Shown: positions 50,537-63,107 of the stretch, piece after piece
How the letters are laid out: the number at the start of each line of letters is the position of its first letter
Position numbering within the stretch: position 1 is the first letter of the stretch
Source: Vespula vulgaris
Taxonomy: Eukaryota; Arthropoda; Insecta; Hymenoptera; Vespidae
Reading direction: 5' to 3'
Length of the DNA stretch: 64,000 nucleotides
Assembly: GCF_905475345.1 (NCBI RefSeq)
Contig: NC_066589.1
Coordinates: forward strand, 4,799,001-4,863,000
Translations under genes and position numbers: made by a program
The notes under the pieces: model-generated
What the model saw: only the letters and a program-made list of their open reading frames with translations
What the model was told of the DNA's origin: nothing
Databases searched by the model: none

Positions 50537-50564
50537 ACTCACTCTCTATCTCTCTCTCTCTCTA
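50481..50564. repeat. (CT)n microsatellite
   Basis: CT run broken by CACTCACTCA. Confidence 0.95.
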
Positions 50565-50571
50565 ATTCAAC

Positions 50572-50776
50572 AAACAGTGGAGCTGAGAAGCTGAGAACAC
50601 TGGCAAAGCAATACAAAGCCTTGAACAGTGTTTGCACCTATGGGCGAGGTTTGTTGACTCACGTACACTCCCTTCTGTTCACCGAAAAATATGCAAAGGG
50701 CCAATGCGTAAACGATCAACTTGTCAAACGGAATGTGTCTCAGTTCACTACTAAGAAACTCAAAGAAAAACAATAG
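50572..50776 (+). CDS. uncertain coding segment after a CT-rich tract
   Basis: A long (CT)n tract ending in an AAACAG acceptor-like site precedes about 66 open codons from GAEKLRTLAKQYKALNS to TTKKLKEKQ and a TAG. Base and amino-acid composition are more protein-like than the surroundings, but I recognise no domain and see no neighbouring exon. It could be a terminal exon, an old pseudogene or chance. Confidence 0.22.
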
Positions 50777-52277
50777 AAAAAGAAAAAGAAAATACAAATA
50801 ACGTAGGTAGCTACCCATCCTAATAAAATTTTCTTATTAATCGTAATTCGATTATGTTAAACTTTAATTTCCTATAGAAAAAAATATATGCACAATGTCG
50901 AGAATGAGGATGAAATCTATTTACCTATTTACTATATGGTGCAATAAAAAAAATAAATTAATAAATAAAAGAAAGAAAAAAAGAAAAAACTCATCTACGT
51001 AGGATCACAGAGTCGCTGAAGGACAAGAAATAAAAAAGTGTTACTATTAGGGGAGGATAAGTACTCTAGGGAAACGAATAAGCATGTTTGTACTTAGAAG
51101 AAAAGGGTCTAGTAAGAACGAGAGCAACTCACACAAATTTGTTTTTAATTATTCCTGCTTTAAAGGTCAGTCGTCGTTCGAGCCCGAAATATACTATTCC
51201 GATATGACGAATATAATTCGAAAATAAGGAATTATTTGAGATGGCCAGTCTCTGTCCGTCCATCTTCGAAGACCCACGAAACAACCTAATTGACTAAAAT
51301 GAAATAATGTGAGTAATGAAAGCGAATAAGGGACACGCACAATCGTAAAGAGGAACGATCAATTTTCTTCTTTTTGATATACATATGAAATATCCAAATT
51401 GTCTGAGGGTAATCTCGTGAAAATAGAAAATTGTATATATTCATATATACATACACATGTGTATTTGATTGATAGAGAGCGTCTTATTTAATAATACTAA
51501 AACAGTTGATTACCCTAAATCTCTAGAATAAAATTAGATATAAGAAAATGTAAATGAAGAATTACTTGTCCTTTTGTTATTAATATTAGCAGAACTAAGG
51601 TAAAGCAATGACATCTCTCTCATTCGTTCCATTTTATCAATACTGAGATCTCCTTGGTAAAGTTCGTGGTCTAAGGTGTTATCATACTACGTTTAATACC
51701 TAATTCCTCCTTTAGAATGGTACGAGACGATCGCAATTAAGAGCAGAATAATCTTGATTTCCCCATTGTTCCCACGAACGCTACGTTGAATTATTATGTC
51801 CCTTTTGTCGTATCAATTTCCTCTTACGGTAGGTATATTACTCTTCAATTCTCAATTCTTATTTCTTTGTTATATCTAATATTTTACAATCTCATACGTT
51901 AAATTAAAGATTCGTCTTATCTTTTACTTCTTCCATTTTCTCTTTTCCCTTCTTCTTTCTTCTTCTCGTATTTTTTTTCCATTTATTTTTTCTACCTTAA
52001 TTAAGCACGATCTACGTACGTTACTTCTATTTGTAACAATGGATCATATCCCTTGGATAGATACTATTAAGATTTGTCGCTTATGCAAAATACACAATTC
52101 GTTTATGAATGATAAAAAATTGGTCCAAGTAGTTACACTTTGCGAAGTTACCAGTCCAATTACAACGCACTTTTCTTCCATTAAGAAACTCAACGACTTT
52201 CGTAAACCTTCTAAGTTATTATTCCAGGCTCTTTTATAAACATGAGAAATTTTCAGAAGTCTTCCCCCTCGTCTCTC

Positions 52278-52284
<7 letters not shown>

Positions 52285-52360
<76 letters not shown>
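52285..52360. repeat. (CT)n followed by (GTCT)n
   Basis: CT run 52285-52332, then seven GTCT units. Confidence 0.95.
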
Positions 52361-52364
<4 letters not shown>

Positions 52365-52677
52365 TTCTCTTTTTAGCCCAGAAAGCTCTTCTTAAGTCCT
52401 CTTATCCGTCTGACCTACAATACGTGGCTTTGCGTCTGAAATTTTCCCTACGTCAAACGCAAGTGAGAACAGATTCCCACGGGGATGTTTCCTGACTTAC
52501 TTTTGATTGGCGCCCTAAAGAATAATAATTCTTACCTGAGAAAAAAAGAAACGAGAGAAGAAGAAAAAATAAAAGAAAAAGAATAAAAAATAAAAAGAAA
52601 AGGAATACCTCGCCATTCCATTCGTCCTACCCCTACCTCACGAATATATTGCTTTATTATTGGGACGATTAAATTTC

Positions 52678-52679
<2 letters not shown>

Positions 52680-52739
<60 letters not shown>
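52680..52739. repeat. (GA)n microsatellite
   Basis: Sixty-base GA run. Confidence 0.95.
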
Positions 52740-52743
<4 letters not shown>

Positions 52744-53105
52744 AATCTTTTTTTCAATACAACGAAAAAGTCGTTAAATTTTGTTCATTTTCATATTTTC
52801 ACTCGGATCTTCCTTTGGGGAAAACTTTTATTAATAAATAAGATGAATGAATAAATGAACGAATGAATGAATAAAGAAAAAAATAAATAAATAATAAAAA
52901 AAATAAAATAAATAAATTGTTAAATTTTCCTACACCTGTTTTGGTTCAAGCACGCGCGCGAGAGAGAGATGGAGAGAGAAACAAAAAGAGAAAGAGAGGA
53001 AAAGGGAGAGGGACACGGCGCAAGTGTCGAGAAACGAGACGAGGAGAGATACAGAGCCATCCTTTACGGTACAGGGAGGGTTGAGTGGGGGGTTGGTTGC
53101 TTTGA

Positions 53106-53113
53106 TGACGTCA
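53106..53113. promoter_or_regulatory. full CRE palindrome
   Basis: TGACGTCA followed by a CpG-rich GCGCGCAAGCGC stretch, in a GC-richer patch at 53010-53160. Confidence 0.4.
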
Positions 53114-53429
53114 TGAAAAGCGCGCAAGCGCTGACTCGGTTACGTGTTGATCGTTATCCACTTTCTGCATCCTCTAAAGTAAGGCTCCGTTTATACATAC
53201 ATATAGTATATTGGCCTATGCAAAACGATGTGCACTCGATCATATCAAAGTGATGGCATAAAAATAATTCGTCGAAAGAAAAAAAAAAAAAAGAAAATTT
53301 TATCGAATCAATTTTCTAACCGAGCTTCTCCTTACAATCGGTTAGAAAAGGAAGAGGAAGTATAATGAAAAATTTATTTTTAAAATATAATCGCTCGTGC
53401 GAATATCTTTACCATATTTTTATACAATA

Positions 53430-53480
53430 TAAATAATAATAATAATAATAATGATGATGATGATGATGATGATGATGATA
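53430..53480. repeat. (AAT)n to (GAT)n transition repeat
   Basis: Seven AAT units turn into about nine ATG/GAT units, a clean point-mutation spread. Confidence 0.9.
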
Positions 53481-55694
53481 ACAATTAAATTAATTATTCA
53501 ATATAGAATTGATAAAATATAAATTTGTTGAATTGAATCAAAATGTTTCGTATCGTGTGTGTGTATGTGTGCATGGACATGTGAAAATGTAGAGAAATTA
53601 AAAAACATATATATACAATATTAAATAGTAATACGTTAAAATATGATTAGTGAATATTTCATGCATTTTAATAACCTAATTAAACAAAATGTTACGATAT
53701 TTGATACGATCAAATAGAAGTAATGTCGAATTTTGTTCTTGCTTTAAAATTCATTTTTAATAGGTAAAAGAAAAAAAATAACAAAAAATAACAAAAAAAT
53801 AAAAGTTCATAAATTACAACAAAATGATTCTGTATGATCAAACGTGTGCATCGGCTTGTAGTTATCAGGTCAATGACCTCAAATATTGTTGTCAATTGTA
53901 AATTACCAAGGAAACTTTAACTACAGTCCTGAAGAAGATCTGGACTTACGACGAGCGGATTGCGCGAACAGAAACGGCTAGAGCTTTTGCTTGGTCTAGC
54001 TTATATACGTTGGAGATGCAGTTAAATTTGCATCCCGCATACATTATGCAAATCTTGCACCCTCCCGCATATCGTAGAGGCGTGCTTCTAACTCATTCTC
54101 TCATACACATATACATACAGACGCGTGCACGAGCGCGTAAAGAGAAAGAGAAAAACTATCTTTCTCTTTTTCTTTCTTTTCTTTTCTGTGGTTGGTTGGT
54201 TGGTTCGTTCGTACAACTTAATCGAATTTCTTTGGGTTTGCCCGCATTCGCGAATCATTTTCTATGTACCCAGATTCATATTCTCTATCATCCCCGACCT
54301 AACAAACGATCAAACATCTTCGAAAGTTTCACTGACTTTGAAAAAATTGCCTGTTAAACTCGAAGAGGAAAAAAAAAGAAGAAGAAAAAGAAAAGGGTTT
54401 GATCGCGAGATAACGCTCGAACTGACGCCAATTAAAATCTCGATGAAGGATACAAACGATCTAAAAATAAGGAGATTATATATAGACGTCTCACGTGGGT
54501 TACACTTTCAATTATAACAGGGTGATATTTCAAAATTATCTAATGATAATCGAGCTGGTTGATGGACGGAGAATGCAAAAAAAGAAAAAGAGAGAGTATA
54601 TCAATAATTCTCTTTTCTCAAATGGTTCGGTAGTTAAGTAATACCTGAAGTAGAACGACAGAACATTGTTCTTTTATTGAAAGAGAAAAAAGAGAATGAG
54701 AATGAGAGAGAGAGAGAGAGATGTTGAGAGTGTAAAAAAAAAAGGTATCTACGCACAAAAGTTACGTGACGTGCGATACGCGTGTCGTACGAGCAAGCTT
54801 TTTATAGGTATCACGCGCTGTTTTACTGATATATCAGAAGGGTCTGCGACTCGTTAATGAAAATCAATATTTCCTGGACGTGTGTACGTGATGAATAAAA
54901 TGAGAACGTGTATGTGTGTGTGTGAGAGAGAGCAAATAAGAGAGAGAGAGAAACAATGAATTTAACGATAACTATCAGTGAACGAAATTTTTGCCTCAAC
55001 AGGTCGAGATTGCTGAGTCGGTCGTGTCGGGAAAATATCTAAAAGAGAAAAAGCGAGATTTATATTCCTCGAAGGTAGGTATAAGTTCAACTTAATCGTA
55101 CGTATCCCAGGATCGAACACCTAGAGAATGAAACCAATATGATCCTTCGATTCCGATAGTCTCTCTTCGATCAACCTGAAAGATTTATTTCTTATGGTTC
55201 GAAAGTACCACAAGACCTTTTACCTACGTACCTAGCGAGCTAGTTGGTTAGCTAGCTAGGTAGCTAGGTACCTACTTACTATCTTTCTATCTACCCATCT
55301 ACCCAACCTACCAATCTACCTCTATGTAATTCGAGAAAACTAGGCAGTGAATCGTGAAACATATATCCTACGTTCTTTCGTCTATTACGTGAAAGTTTGA
55401 CGAAGAAGAACCGATTACATCCGATTTGGAATTACTCAGAGAGACTATTAAATTCGTCGTCTCTCTTCTTCGAACAATCATACGGATTTTCTTTCAGAAT
55501 AGAAAGGATCTTTCGGGAATGATTTCAATGTTGGACCAAGCAAATTCGATTGGATTTGTATAATCAAAAAAAAAGAAAGAAAAAGTAGATTAAAATAATC
55601 CAGCGTAGTTATTTAAATGAATATAAGGGTAAATAATAAAGTTGGAAGATACGATTATTTTGTCATCATTATTATTATTAATTTTTCTTTTTTT

Positions 55695-55970
55695 TTTTGT
55701 TTAGATATAAAAGTAAAATTACTTGATACGAAAAAAAAATAAATTGTCCATTTATATTAGATAGATGTATTACGAATAATACGATACGATACAAAGTGAT
55801 CCAAACGAAAGTTCATTGAACTTTGAACAAAGTTACAAGATACATAAAAAAGAATCATTTGTCTATTTATATCAATATATTAGGAATAAAATATAGATAT
55901 AAAATTATTTAAGAAAAAAAAAAAAAGAAAGAAAAAAGAAAAGAAAATTTATTGGACTTTGATAAGAAAA
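55695..55970. repeat. diverged tandem duplication, about 135 bp
   Basis: ACTTGATACGAAAAAA-TAAATTGTCCATTTATAT in the first unit matches ACAAGATACATAAAAAAGAATCATTTGTCTATTTATAT in the second (quoted in outline only). Both units end in TTCATTGAACTTTGA/TTTATTGGACTTTGA. Confidence 0.5.
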
Positions 55971-56634
55971 CGTTGAATTACGACTTTTATTATCCGATGT
56001 AATTACGTGGAAACGATGTTCCATTGTTCAGCGATTAGGCGACCCCTTTTCCTAACATCGACTTACTTCACTATGTTTCTATCAACGCCATTAATTCGTA
56101 AGAACCAATCCGGATTCTGAGGATCGTACGATAAAACTTGCTAAGTAAAAAGAAAGAAGAGTCGTAAGTCTAACGTCATTTCAATTAAAGTTCATTTTTC
56201 CCTCATTACTATCGATATTTCCTCGATTAATCTAAGCTTTTTATCATTAGAAAATAGTTTTCTATAGAAAATCATCCTTTGGCAAGTTTTATAGTAATAC
56301 AAAGATGAAGATGGGCTTTTTGGAATATTACAAGAAAAAGAATAATAGTGAACTATTTCTCTTTCTATTGCCTGAGGCCGAGTTAACTCACTTCGTTGTT
56401 CTAGCTATTCATAAGAAAAGCAAAAGACAGAAAGAGAAAGAAATAGAGATAGGGCGAAAGAGAGAGTGTCTACAAAGAACAAAGAAATGACAAAGAAGAT
56501 GTAAATGGTGGAATGAAAAAGAATAATAAAAAGAAAGAAAGAATGAATGAAGAAAAAAGATAGTCAAACTTTTCTATATACGTTCCGATTTTTCTAAAAT
56601 CACTGGCTCTGTGCTAAACGAACCTCCTAGAAAG

Positions 56635-56636
<2 letters not shown>

Positions 56637-56666
<30 letters not shown>

Positions 56667-56685
56667 GATAGATAGAGATAGATAG
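56637..56685. repeat. (GATA)n microsatellite
   Basis: GATA units with GAGATA interruptions. Confidence 0.95.
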
Positions 56686-57488
56686 TCCAAGATCTCTTCT
56701 TCCTTCAATATTTACACTCGCCATTAACTTTCTCTTCGACGATCGAACTGACGCTTTTCCTAAAGTCGTTTCACCCTCATCAAAATTCGAATACTCCTTC
56801 GACTCCTGAAGAATCTTCGAAAATCTTTTCAAATTACAAAAACCAACTCAACGTCTTGTGCTTTAAGTGATATGTATACGATTAATGGCTACCATTTATT
56901 AAGTAGTCAATACTTTTAAACATTTAATCAATATTTTAAACAAATGACCAATATTTATAATAAAATGTCAATGCGTAATATAAATCCTGGGGCAACCTTA
57001 ATATTTAATTATTTAATACTGACCAAAATATTCACGTATTGATTATTTTATAATATACTTATGAATTAATTCATGAAATCACCGACGAAATAAATACATG
57101 TTAATGGTTAACAAAAAGTGTCTCTAAGTCGATCAAAAAATAAGATAATTCGATAAAAATTATCAGAAACATTAGAGATTACTATTTTCCAATACCAATA
57201 CTAGAATCTCCAATCTATTCCACTCCTACACATTCGCAATCCATCCCTTTGGATTCTTACTCATCCAACGTTCCTAAACTTTTCACCAATTTCCCTGTTA
57301 GCCACGAACATGCCACGCTCGATTTCCTAACAGGAATTCACGAAATCGTTGTTATAGTCATTGACCAGAAAAGCAAAAAATCTTCGTTCCTTAATACTTC
57401 CAAAGATTCTCAAATTATCATTGACTCGATATCTTTTAACACGTTCATTCAAAACTATTCTCTCTTTTTTTTCTTTCTTTCTTTTTTT

Positions 57489-57520
57489 CATTCGTTCATT
57501 CATTCATTCATTCATTCATT
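57489..57520. repeat. (ATTC)n microsatellite
   Basis: About eight units. Confidence 0.9.
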
Positions 57521-57909
57521 TCTTTCTTTCCCCTCATTTATCTCGGTTACGACATTGTTCGAAACGAGCTCTATATTAGAAATTATTATCTCATTAATCG
57601 TTTCTCCATTTTCCATTAGGAATCCACCTGGAATCTGGTACAACTGTCGACTAAATCTACCTACTCTAATAGGAATTTCGATTCGACGAAATTTGCATCG
57701 CTATCCCTTCTGTAATTGAGTCGTCTCGGTGTTCGCTCCAAGTACCTCCCATTCGTCGAACAGGTACTCCTCGCTAAGCATTCACCTGTGTAGGTATATC
57801 GAAATAATATTATCTATGGAAACGCTTCAGTCGTTTTACCAGTTAATAGCCAAGTAACGTAATTTGATTGGGATGAGACTGTTATCTTAATAATGCTTTG
57901 TCATTATTG

Positions 57910-57917
57910 TGACGTCA
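57910..57917. promoter_or_regulatory. full CRE palindrome
   Basis: TGACGTCA in otherwise AT-rich sequence about 350 bases before the GC-richer islet at 58240-58440. Confidence 0.3.
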
Positions 57918-58444
57918 TACAGCTCGTATCTACAACTATAGTTGCTATGAGCAATAATACCGATATTTTTTAATTTATTTATTTCTATTTCCTTTTCTTT
58001 TTTTTTTGTAATTTCTTTTCATCTAAATAAACGACAGACACTGTGTTCGTTATGTTACAGTGATTAATTTATAGCGTAAATGTCGATGTTATTTATCGGC
58101 CAATCTAGTATATGATATTTCACTTAACTTAAATGCTTGAGAAAATAGAAAAATTCTAGAAATTGCAAAAGCTTTCCTACTTCCATACTAACACTTCCCA
58201 GTTTCGTTGAATTTTATATTACCATGGGAAGCATTACTTAGGACGTAACAAGTACCTGACGGCGCCTCGCCAAGAACGCTCTGCGAAATAGTCTCTAATA
58301 TAAGGAGCAGCAAGAGCATACTCGAGGGAGTCCGTGCATATTCGAAATCACATTACATCGACGCACGTTCTCGCCTCTAGATTCTCTCGATCTCATTACG
58401 TCGAATCTCTCAGAGTATTTGCAGAGCAAAGATCGAACGAAAAG

Positions 58445-59040
58445 TCTGAATGAGATTCGACATTAATCTTAATCGATAAAAGAAAATCACCATTTTGATT
58501 TTTCAGCTTTCCTTTTTGCCTTTCTTCTTCTTCTTCTTCTTCTTCCTCCTTGTTTTTTATATTTCTACATTTTTATGTATTTTAAAATATGAAATTCGAT
58601 ATTAATCTTAGTTGTTGGAATAAAATCGCCATTTTGATTTTTCAGGTTTTCTTTTTTTTCATCTACTTCTTCTTTTTTTCTTTTTCATTTCTACATTTTC
58701 ATATATTTTAAAATCATTAATATGGAGAGTCGTCATTTTTAGTTTTTATGTCTCTTTCTTTTTTTTTTTATTCTTATATTTCCATTATAATTAAAAAATT
58801 GAAATGTTATGTTAACCTTAATTGGTAGAATAGAAGGACGCCATTTTAATTTTTCTTCTAGTATTTTTTTTTAATTTCTACACTTTCATGTATTTTAAAA
58901 GATGAAATTTGATGTTAATTCTAGAGTAGAAGGCCGCCATTAAAATTTTTCCAACTTTCTACATTTCATTTTTTTATTACTACATTTTCATACATTTTAA
59001 AAGATTAATGTCGAATTTCACTTTTTGAAATATACGAAAG
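58445..59040. repeat. minisatellite-like array, about five copies, period about 110-135 bp
   Basis: Each copy holds GAAATTCGATATTAATCTTA, then GGAATAAAATCGCCATTTT-ATTTTTC, a pyrimidine tract and TTTCTACATTTTCATGTATT-TAAAA, with increasing divergence to the right. CGCCATTTT-like cores are near 58490, 58630, 58732, 58840 and 58935. Confidence 0.65.
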
Positions 59041-59917
59041 TATATAAATAATACATATTTTACACACACACACAATATAAAGAAAATAAAGTATTCTATA
59101 TTTTATATATATATATTTTTTATATATATATATATATATATGTATACGCTTTAAGGATTCTTTGTAAAATTATCCTAGAAAATAAGTGACATTCGATCGA
59201 AGGAAAGTTTTAACGAACAGTAACACGAACTCTTATCGAAACTTTCCTTTGTGTTTCGTTCTCTTCTATCGATACTACTTCCATGTCACATAGTATAGAC
59301 CTGAACTACTTGAACCAAGATGATTTCACGTATGAAATATCATACACACAGTATCTTTATAAGTTCAATCCATTTCTCATTAAAATTAATAATTAAAAAA
59401 AAAAATTATTTGCAGTTATAAATTAAACACAAAATTTCCTATCTTTCCTTAAAAACTCGTGTAGTGATTGGTATTTTTAAAATGAAAAAAAAAAAAAAAT
59501 GGTAAAAATAAAGAGAAAAAAAAAGAAAAAAAGAAGAAAAAGAGAGAAAAAAAAGAAAAGAAAAAATAGTTTCTTTTCATGGATGAAGGAGGTTTTATCT
59601 AAAATTAAAACTTTGAAAGCTTCTTCGGGTCGCGAGATTAAGTGGATCGTCCATTATATAGGAAAGTGTGTGGAAGGGCGGTAAAGTAAGAGGGTGAAGG
59701 TGGGAGGTGTGAGGGGGAGGACTTTTTGCCGGTGCGTTAAACTCGCGAGGAACGAAAGAAACGAGTAGAAATAGAAAGAGAAAGAAAGAGATAGAAAGCT
59801 GTTCGGGGGAGTAAAATGAAGCGCTTTTTCTTGCATTTGTGCGAATTCATCGAGTGGAAAAGATGTCCGTTCGTTCAAACGACGCAGAGAGAAAGAGAGA
59901 AAGAAAGATAGACAGAA

Positions 59918-59948
<31 letters not shown>

Positions 59949-61956
59949 CTGCAGGACATACGTATATGTCAAGTACACATATACATATGTATGTATACAT
60001 CTACACACAAACTTATGTGCACATAGGTAGATGCATAAGATACGATGCACACATATGCAAGAATATGTCGAATAAAGTTTCTTTTCTCATTGCATCTTCT
60101 CAAATTTTATGCAACGTTTACTTCCTCGAAAAGAACATTTTAATCTTGTCCATCGTTTCTCTTCTTGAGTTTTACTATTACACTGCTTATTTTTATCTGT
60201 TAAGAACGATGTGGAGATGTGTACGAATCGTGTAATATATATATGTTTTTTTTTTTTTTTATATATATTATGTGTATTGTTCTCTCTTCTTGCTGATAAA
60301 ATTCTCATGAATCATATTATGCTACGTTTTTTTTTTTTTTATATCAGCAGGACTCCGGTCGCAGCAGTTTTAATTTCTATATAAAAAAAAATAAAATTAA
60401 AAAAATGTTCTTATTTGTGTGATATAAGCTTTTAAATATTAATTACGGTCTTCTTTTTCTTTTCTCACCCTAAAATAAATAGCTTCTAGTAAATTTTTTA
60501 TATATATATATATATATAACGTCTAAAAGTTGTACGTAATCAAAACCATAGATATTCAAGAGCATCGATATAAAGCAAGTAATAAAAACGATAATCGCGA
60601 AATATACTTGTTCGACACGTGTAATCGCTCGGTAAAACGGCTTACGTCGAAACAAATTATTTCGCTTTAAGCATCATAGATGCAACAGTCGATTCCGATG
60701 GAATGAAAAATTGGCAGTTTTTTTTTTTCTTTTCTTTTTAGATAAACGAGATACGACATATTTATTCGAGCCCTTTTTTCCTTTTCTTTTTTTATTTTCT
60801 CCTCCAAAAATATTCTCTCTCTGAAATTCCTTTTTTTTCTCGTTCATCTTTTTAAACAGTGAATACGTTCAATCAAAAAATATATATTATAAGTATCAAA
60901 ATTTCAAAAGAGAATACGAATGAAGCATTTTCAGATTACGGATTTATGGAATCGAATGAAAAAATAGAACATTTTCAATAAGTTTTTTTTTTTTTTTCGA
61001 AATCGTAAAACGATTTCGTTAGATTTCATCGTAGATTTTAAACAAACACGTTCTATTTTCTTACGAACCTTCGTAAAGAAAGAAAAAAGAAAGAAAGAAA
61101 GAAAAAGAACGAAACTGCGTTAACAGTTTTAACTTTTTTCTTTTTTTAATCAAAGTATCGATTATCTTTCTCGAACAATGTTTACAAAATTACACGTGTC
61201 GGAGAAGTAGCTAATCCATCGAGTATGCTCTCTTTTCATTGTATCGATCTTTTTATTCTTTCTTCCCACTACGTTTCTTTATACCTCGTATTTACATCCC
61301 AAAAAAGATAACTAATTTACTGCCTCATAAATAATACTATAACAAAACTCCTTATTTTGCCTTCCAATTCGCTAACCCGAGAAAAAGGCTGAAAGATAAA
61401 TATGAAACTAGTCCGTTGATATGAACTAAATCCTCTTTTCTTCGTTTGAAAAAATAATCCCATAGTATCTTTGTAAAATTAAAAAAATGTATGCAACTAT
61501 TATCCAAAAGTTAATCCAATTTATATGTCTTGAACAAAATGTTTTTTTTTTATCAGTTTCATAATATATTTAGACAAAAATGAAATTTGCAAGAAAAATA
61601 TATATATATGTGTATGTATATATATATATATATGTATATACAAAGTGGCTCATATAAAATATTATAAACACGACATTTATAAAATAATATACTCAGAATA
61701 ATATTTTGCAACATAAAAATGAAATAATATACATATATATATATATATATACATTATTAATATACATTACTATATTTATATTATTAATATATATATGTGT
61801 TTGTGTTATTAATGTAAAAAATGGAATATTAGATATTTAAATTGAAATATCGAATTTTTTTCGATAGAATAATTTTCTTTTTAATTACTTCTTTTCTTTT
61901 TTTAATGTCAAATAAAATAGCCACCATTCGACTGTGTTGTATTTTCAATATTACGA

Positions 61957-61960
<4 letters not shown>

Positions 61961-62003
<43 letters not shown>
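61961..62003. repeat. (TA)n microsatellite
   Basis: Pure TA run; others at 59124-59140 and 63074-63099. Confidence 0.95.
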
Positions 62004-62005
<2 letters not shown>

Positions 62006-62133
62006 CACAATTTCAGTTTTCTGTAAATATATAACTAAGAAAAATAAAAAAAGTTCTATTATATTTTTACGCCATTACTTTACATAAAACATATATGACA
62101 TATACGTATATATATTTATATAACAAGTTTATA

Positions 62134-62310
62134 TCATCTAGGATGATTATTAAGTCCAGGTTCGCTGGTCGAACTTATTGGTCTCGATATCAGAGCCATT
62201 CGACAAGCTACTCGACGATCAATTTTCTCTTGATTTTCGATGCGACCGGAGTTGCCTTTATCATGGTAATACGTTCCTTCTTGCCATCTTGCGAGCGAGC
62301 TCGTACAAGC
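62134..62310 (-). CDS. uncertain terminal exon
   Basis: On the minus strand a CT-rich tract and GGCGTCAG acceptor-like site lead into about 57 open codons with balanced composition (starting CTSSLARWQEGTYYHDKGNS, ending GLNNHPR) and a TGA. G+C and CpG are raised against the flanks. No family is recognised and no upstream exon is found. Confidence 0.2.
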   Translation of the reverse strand, partial: ACTSSLARWQEGTYYHDKGNSGRIENQEKIDRRVACRMALISRPISSTSEPGLNNHPR

Positions 62311-63067
62311 TGACGCCGATCGCATAGCCAACAAACAGATAGACAGAGAGAAAGAGAGATAGAGAACCGATTTCACTTTGAAATAAGATCGTATTGGTGG
62401 TCTGCTCGATTTAAATATCATTTTTAATACTTCGTCCATCTTGGATCGTTTCGATGAAAACGATCATTATATTTTTGTCGTTCAAATAATAAAAACAATA
62501 ATAACAAAAAACTTGAAAAAGAAAAAATGAAAAAGAAAGAAGAAAATGTATTTTTTATTTTCTCTATGAATATTTAAATGTTTTTTTCTTCTTTTCTTTT
62601 TACATACAGATATCACACACACATAGTATGCAGTCACGAAAAGTATATTGAGATTCAGGACTCACGCAAGCATCGTATCTATTTTTGAAAACACGCAATA
62701 GTTATACATAAAAAAAAAAGCAAAAAGGAAAAAAAAAGAAAAAGAAAAATCCCTGTACATACGTGATCGCGATGTAAACGTAACGGTCCCGCGTATACAC
62801 GCGAATTCAGATTTATGATGAAACGCCGCTAGCTATAAAATTACAATCGAATACTTCGCAAATGCAAAAGTTGGCGGGGCTTTTTTTTTTATCTTTTTCT
62901 TTTTCTTTATATATATATATCTTCCTTTCTTTTTGATATATTCTTTTTTCCTTTCTTCTCTTTTTTGACATCACTATGGAAATGAAAATTCACTTTAAAA
63001 TCGCTTTTTCTCGTTGGCTTTGTAGACTAAAAGTCCATATAAAAGTCGCTAACTCTTTTCTTTTACG

Positions 63068-63107
<40 letters not shown>

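Noticed and set aside
52039..52239. Plus-strand frame with ICRLC near its start, recalling a ZAD
   Set aside because: The second Cys pair and the remaining ZAD pattern are missing, and no exon follows; probably chance.
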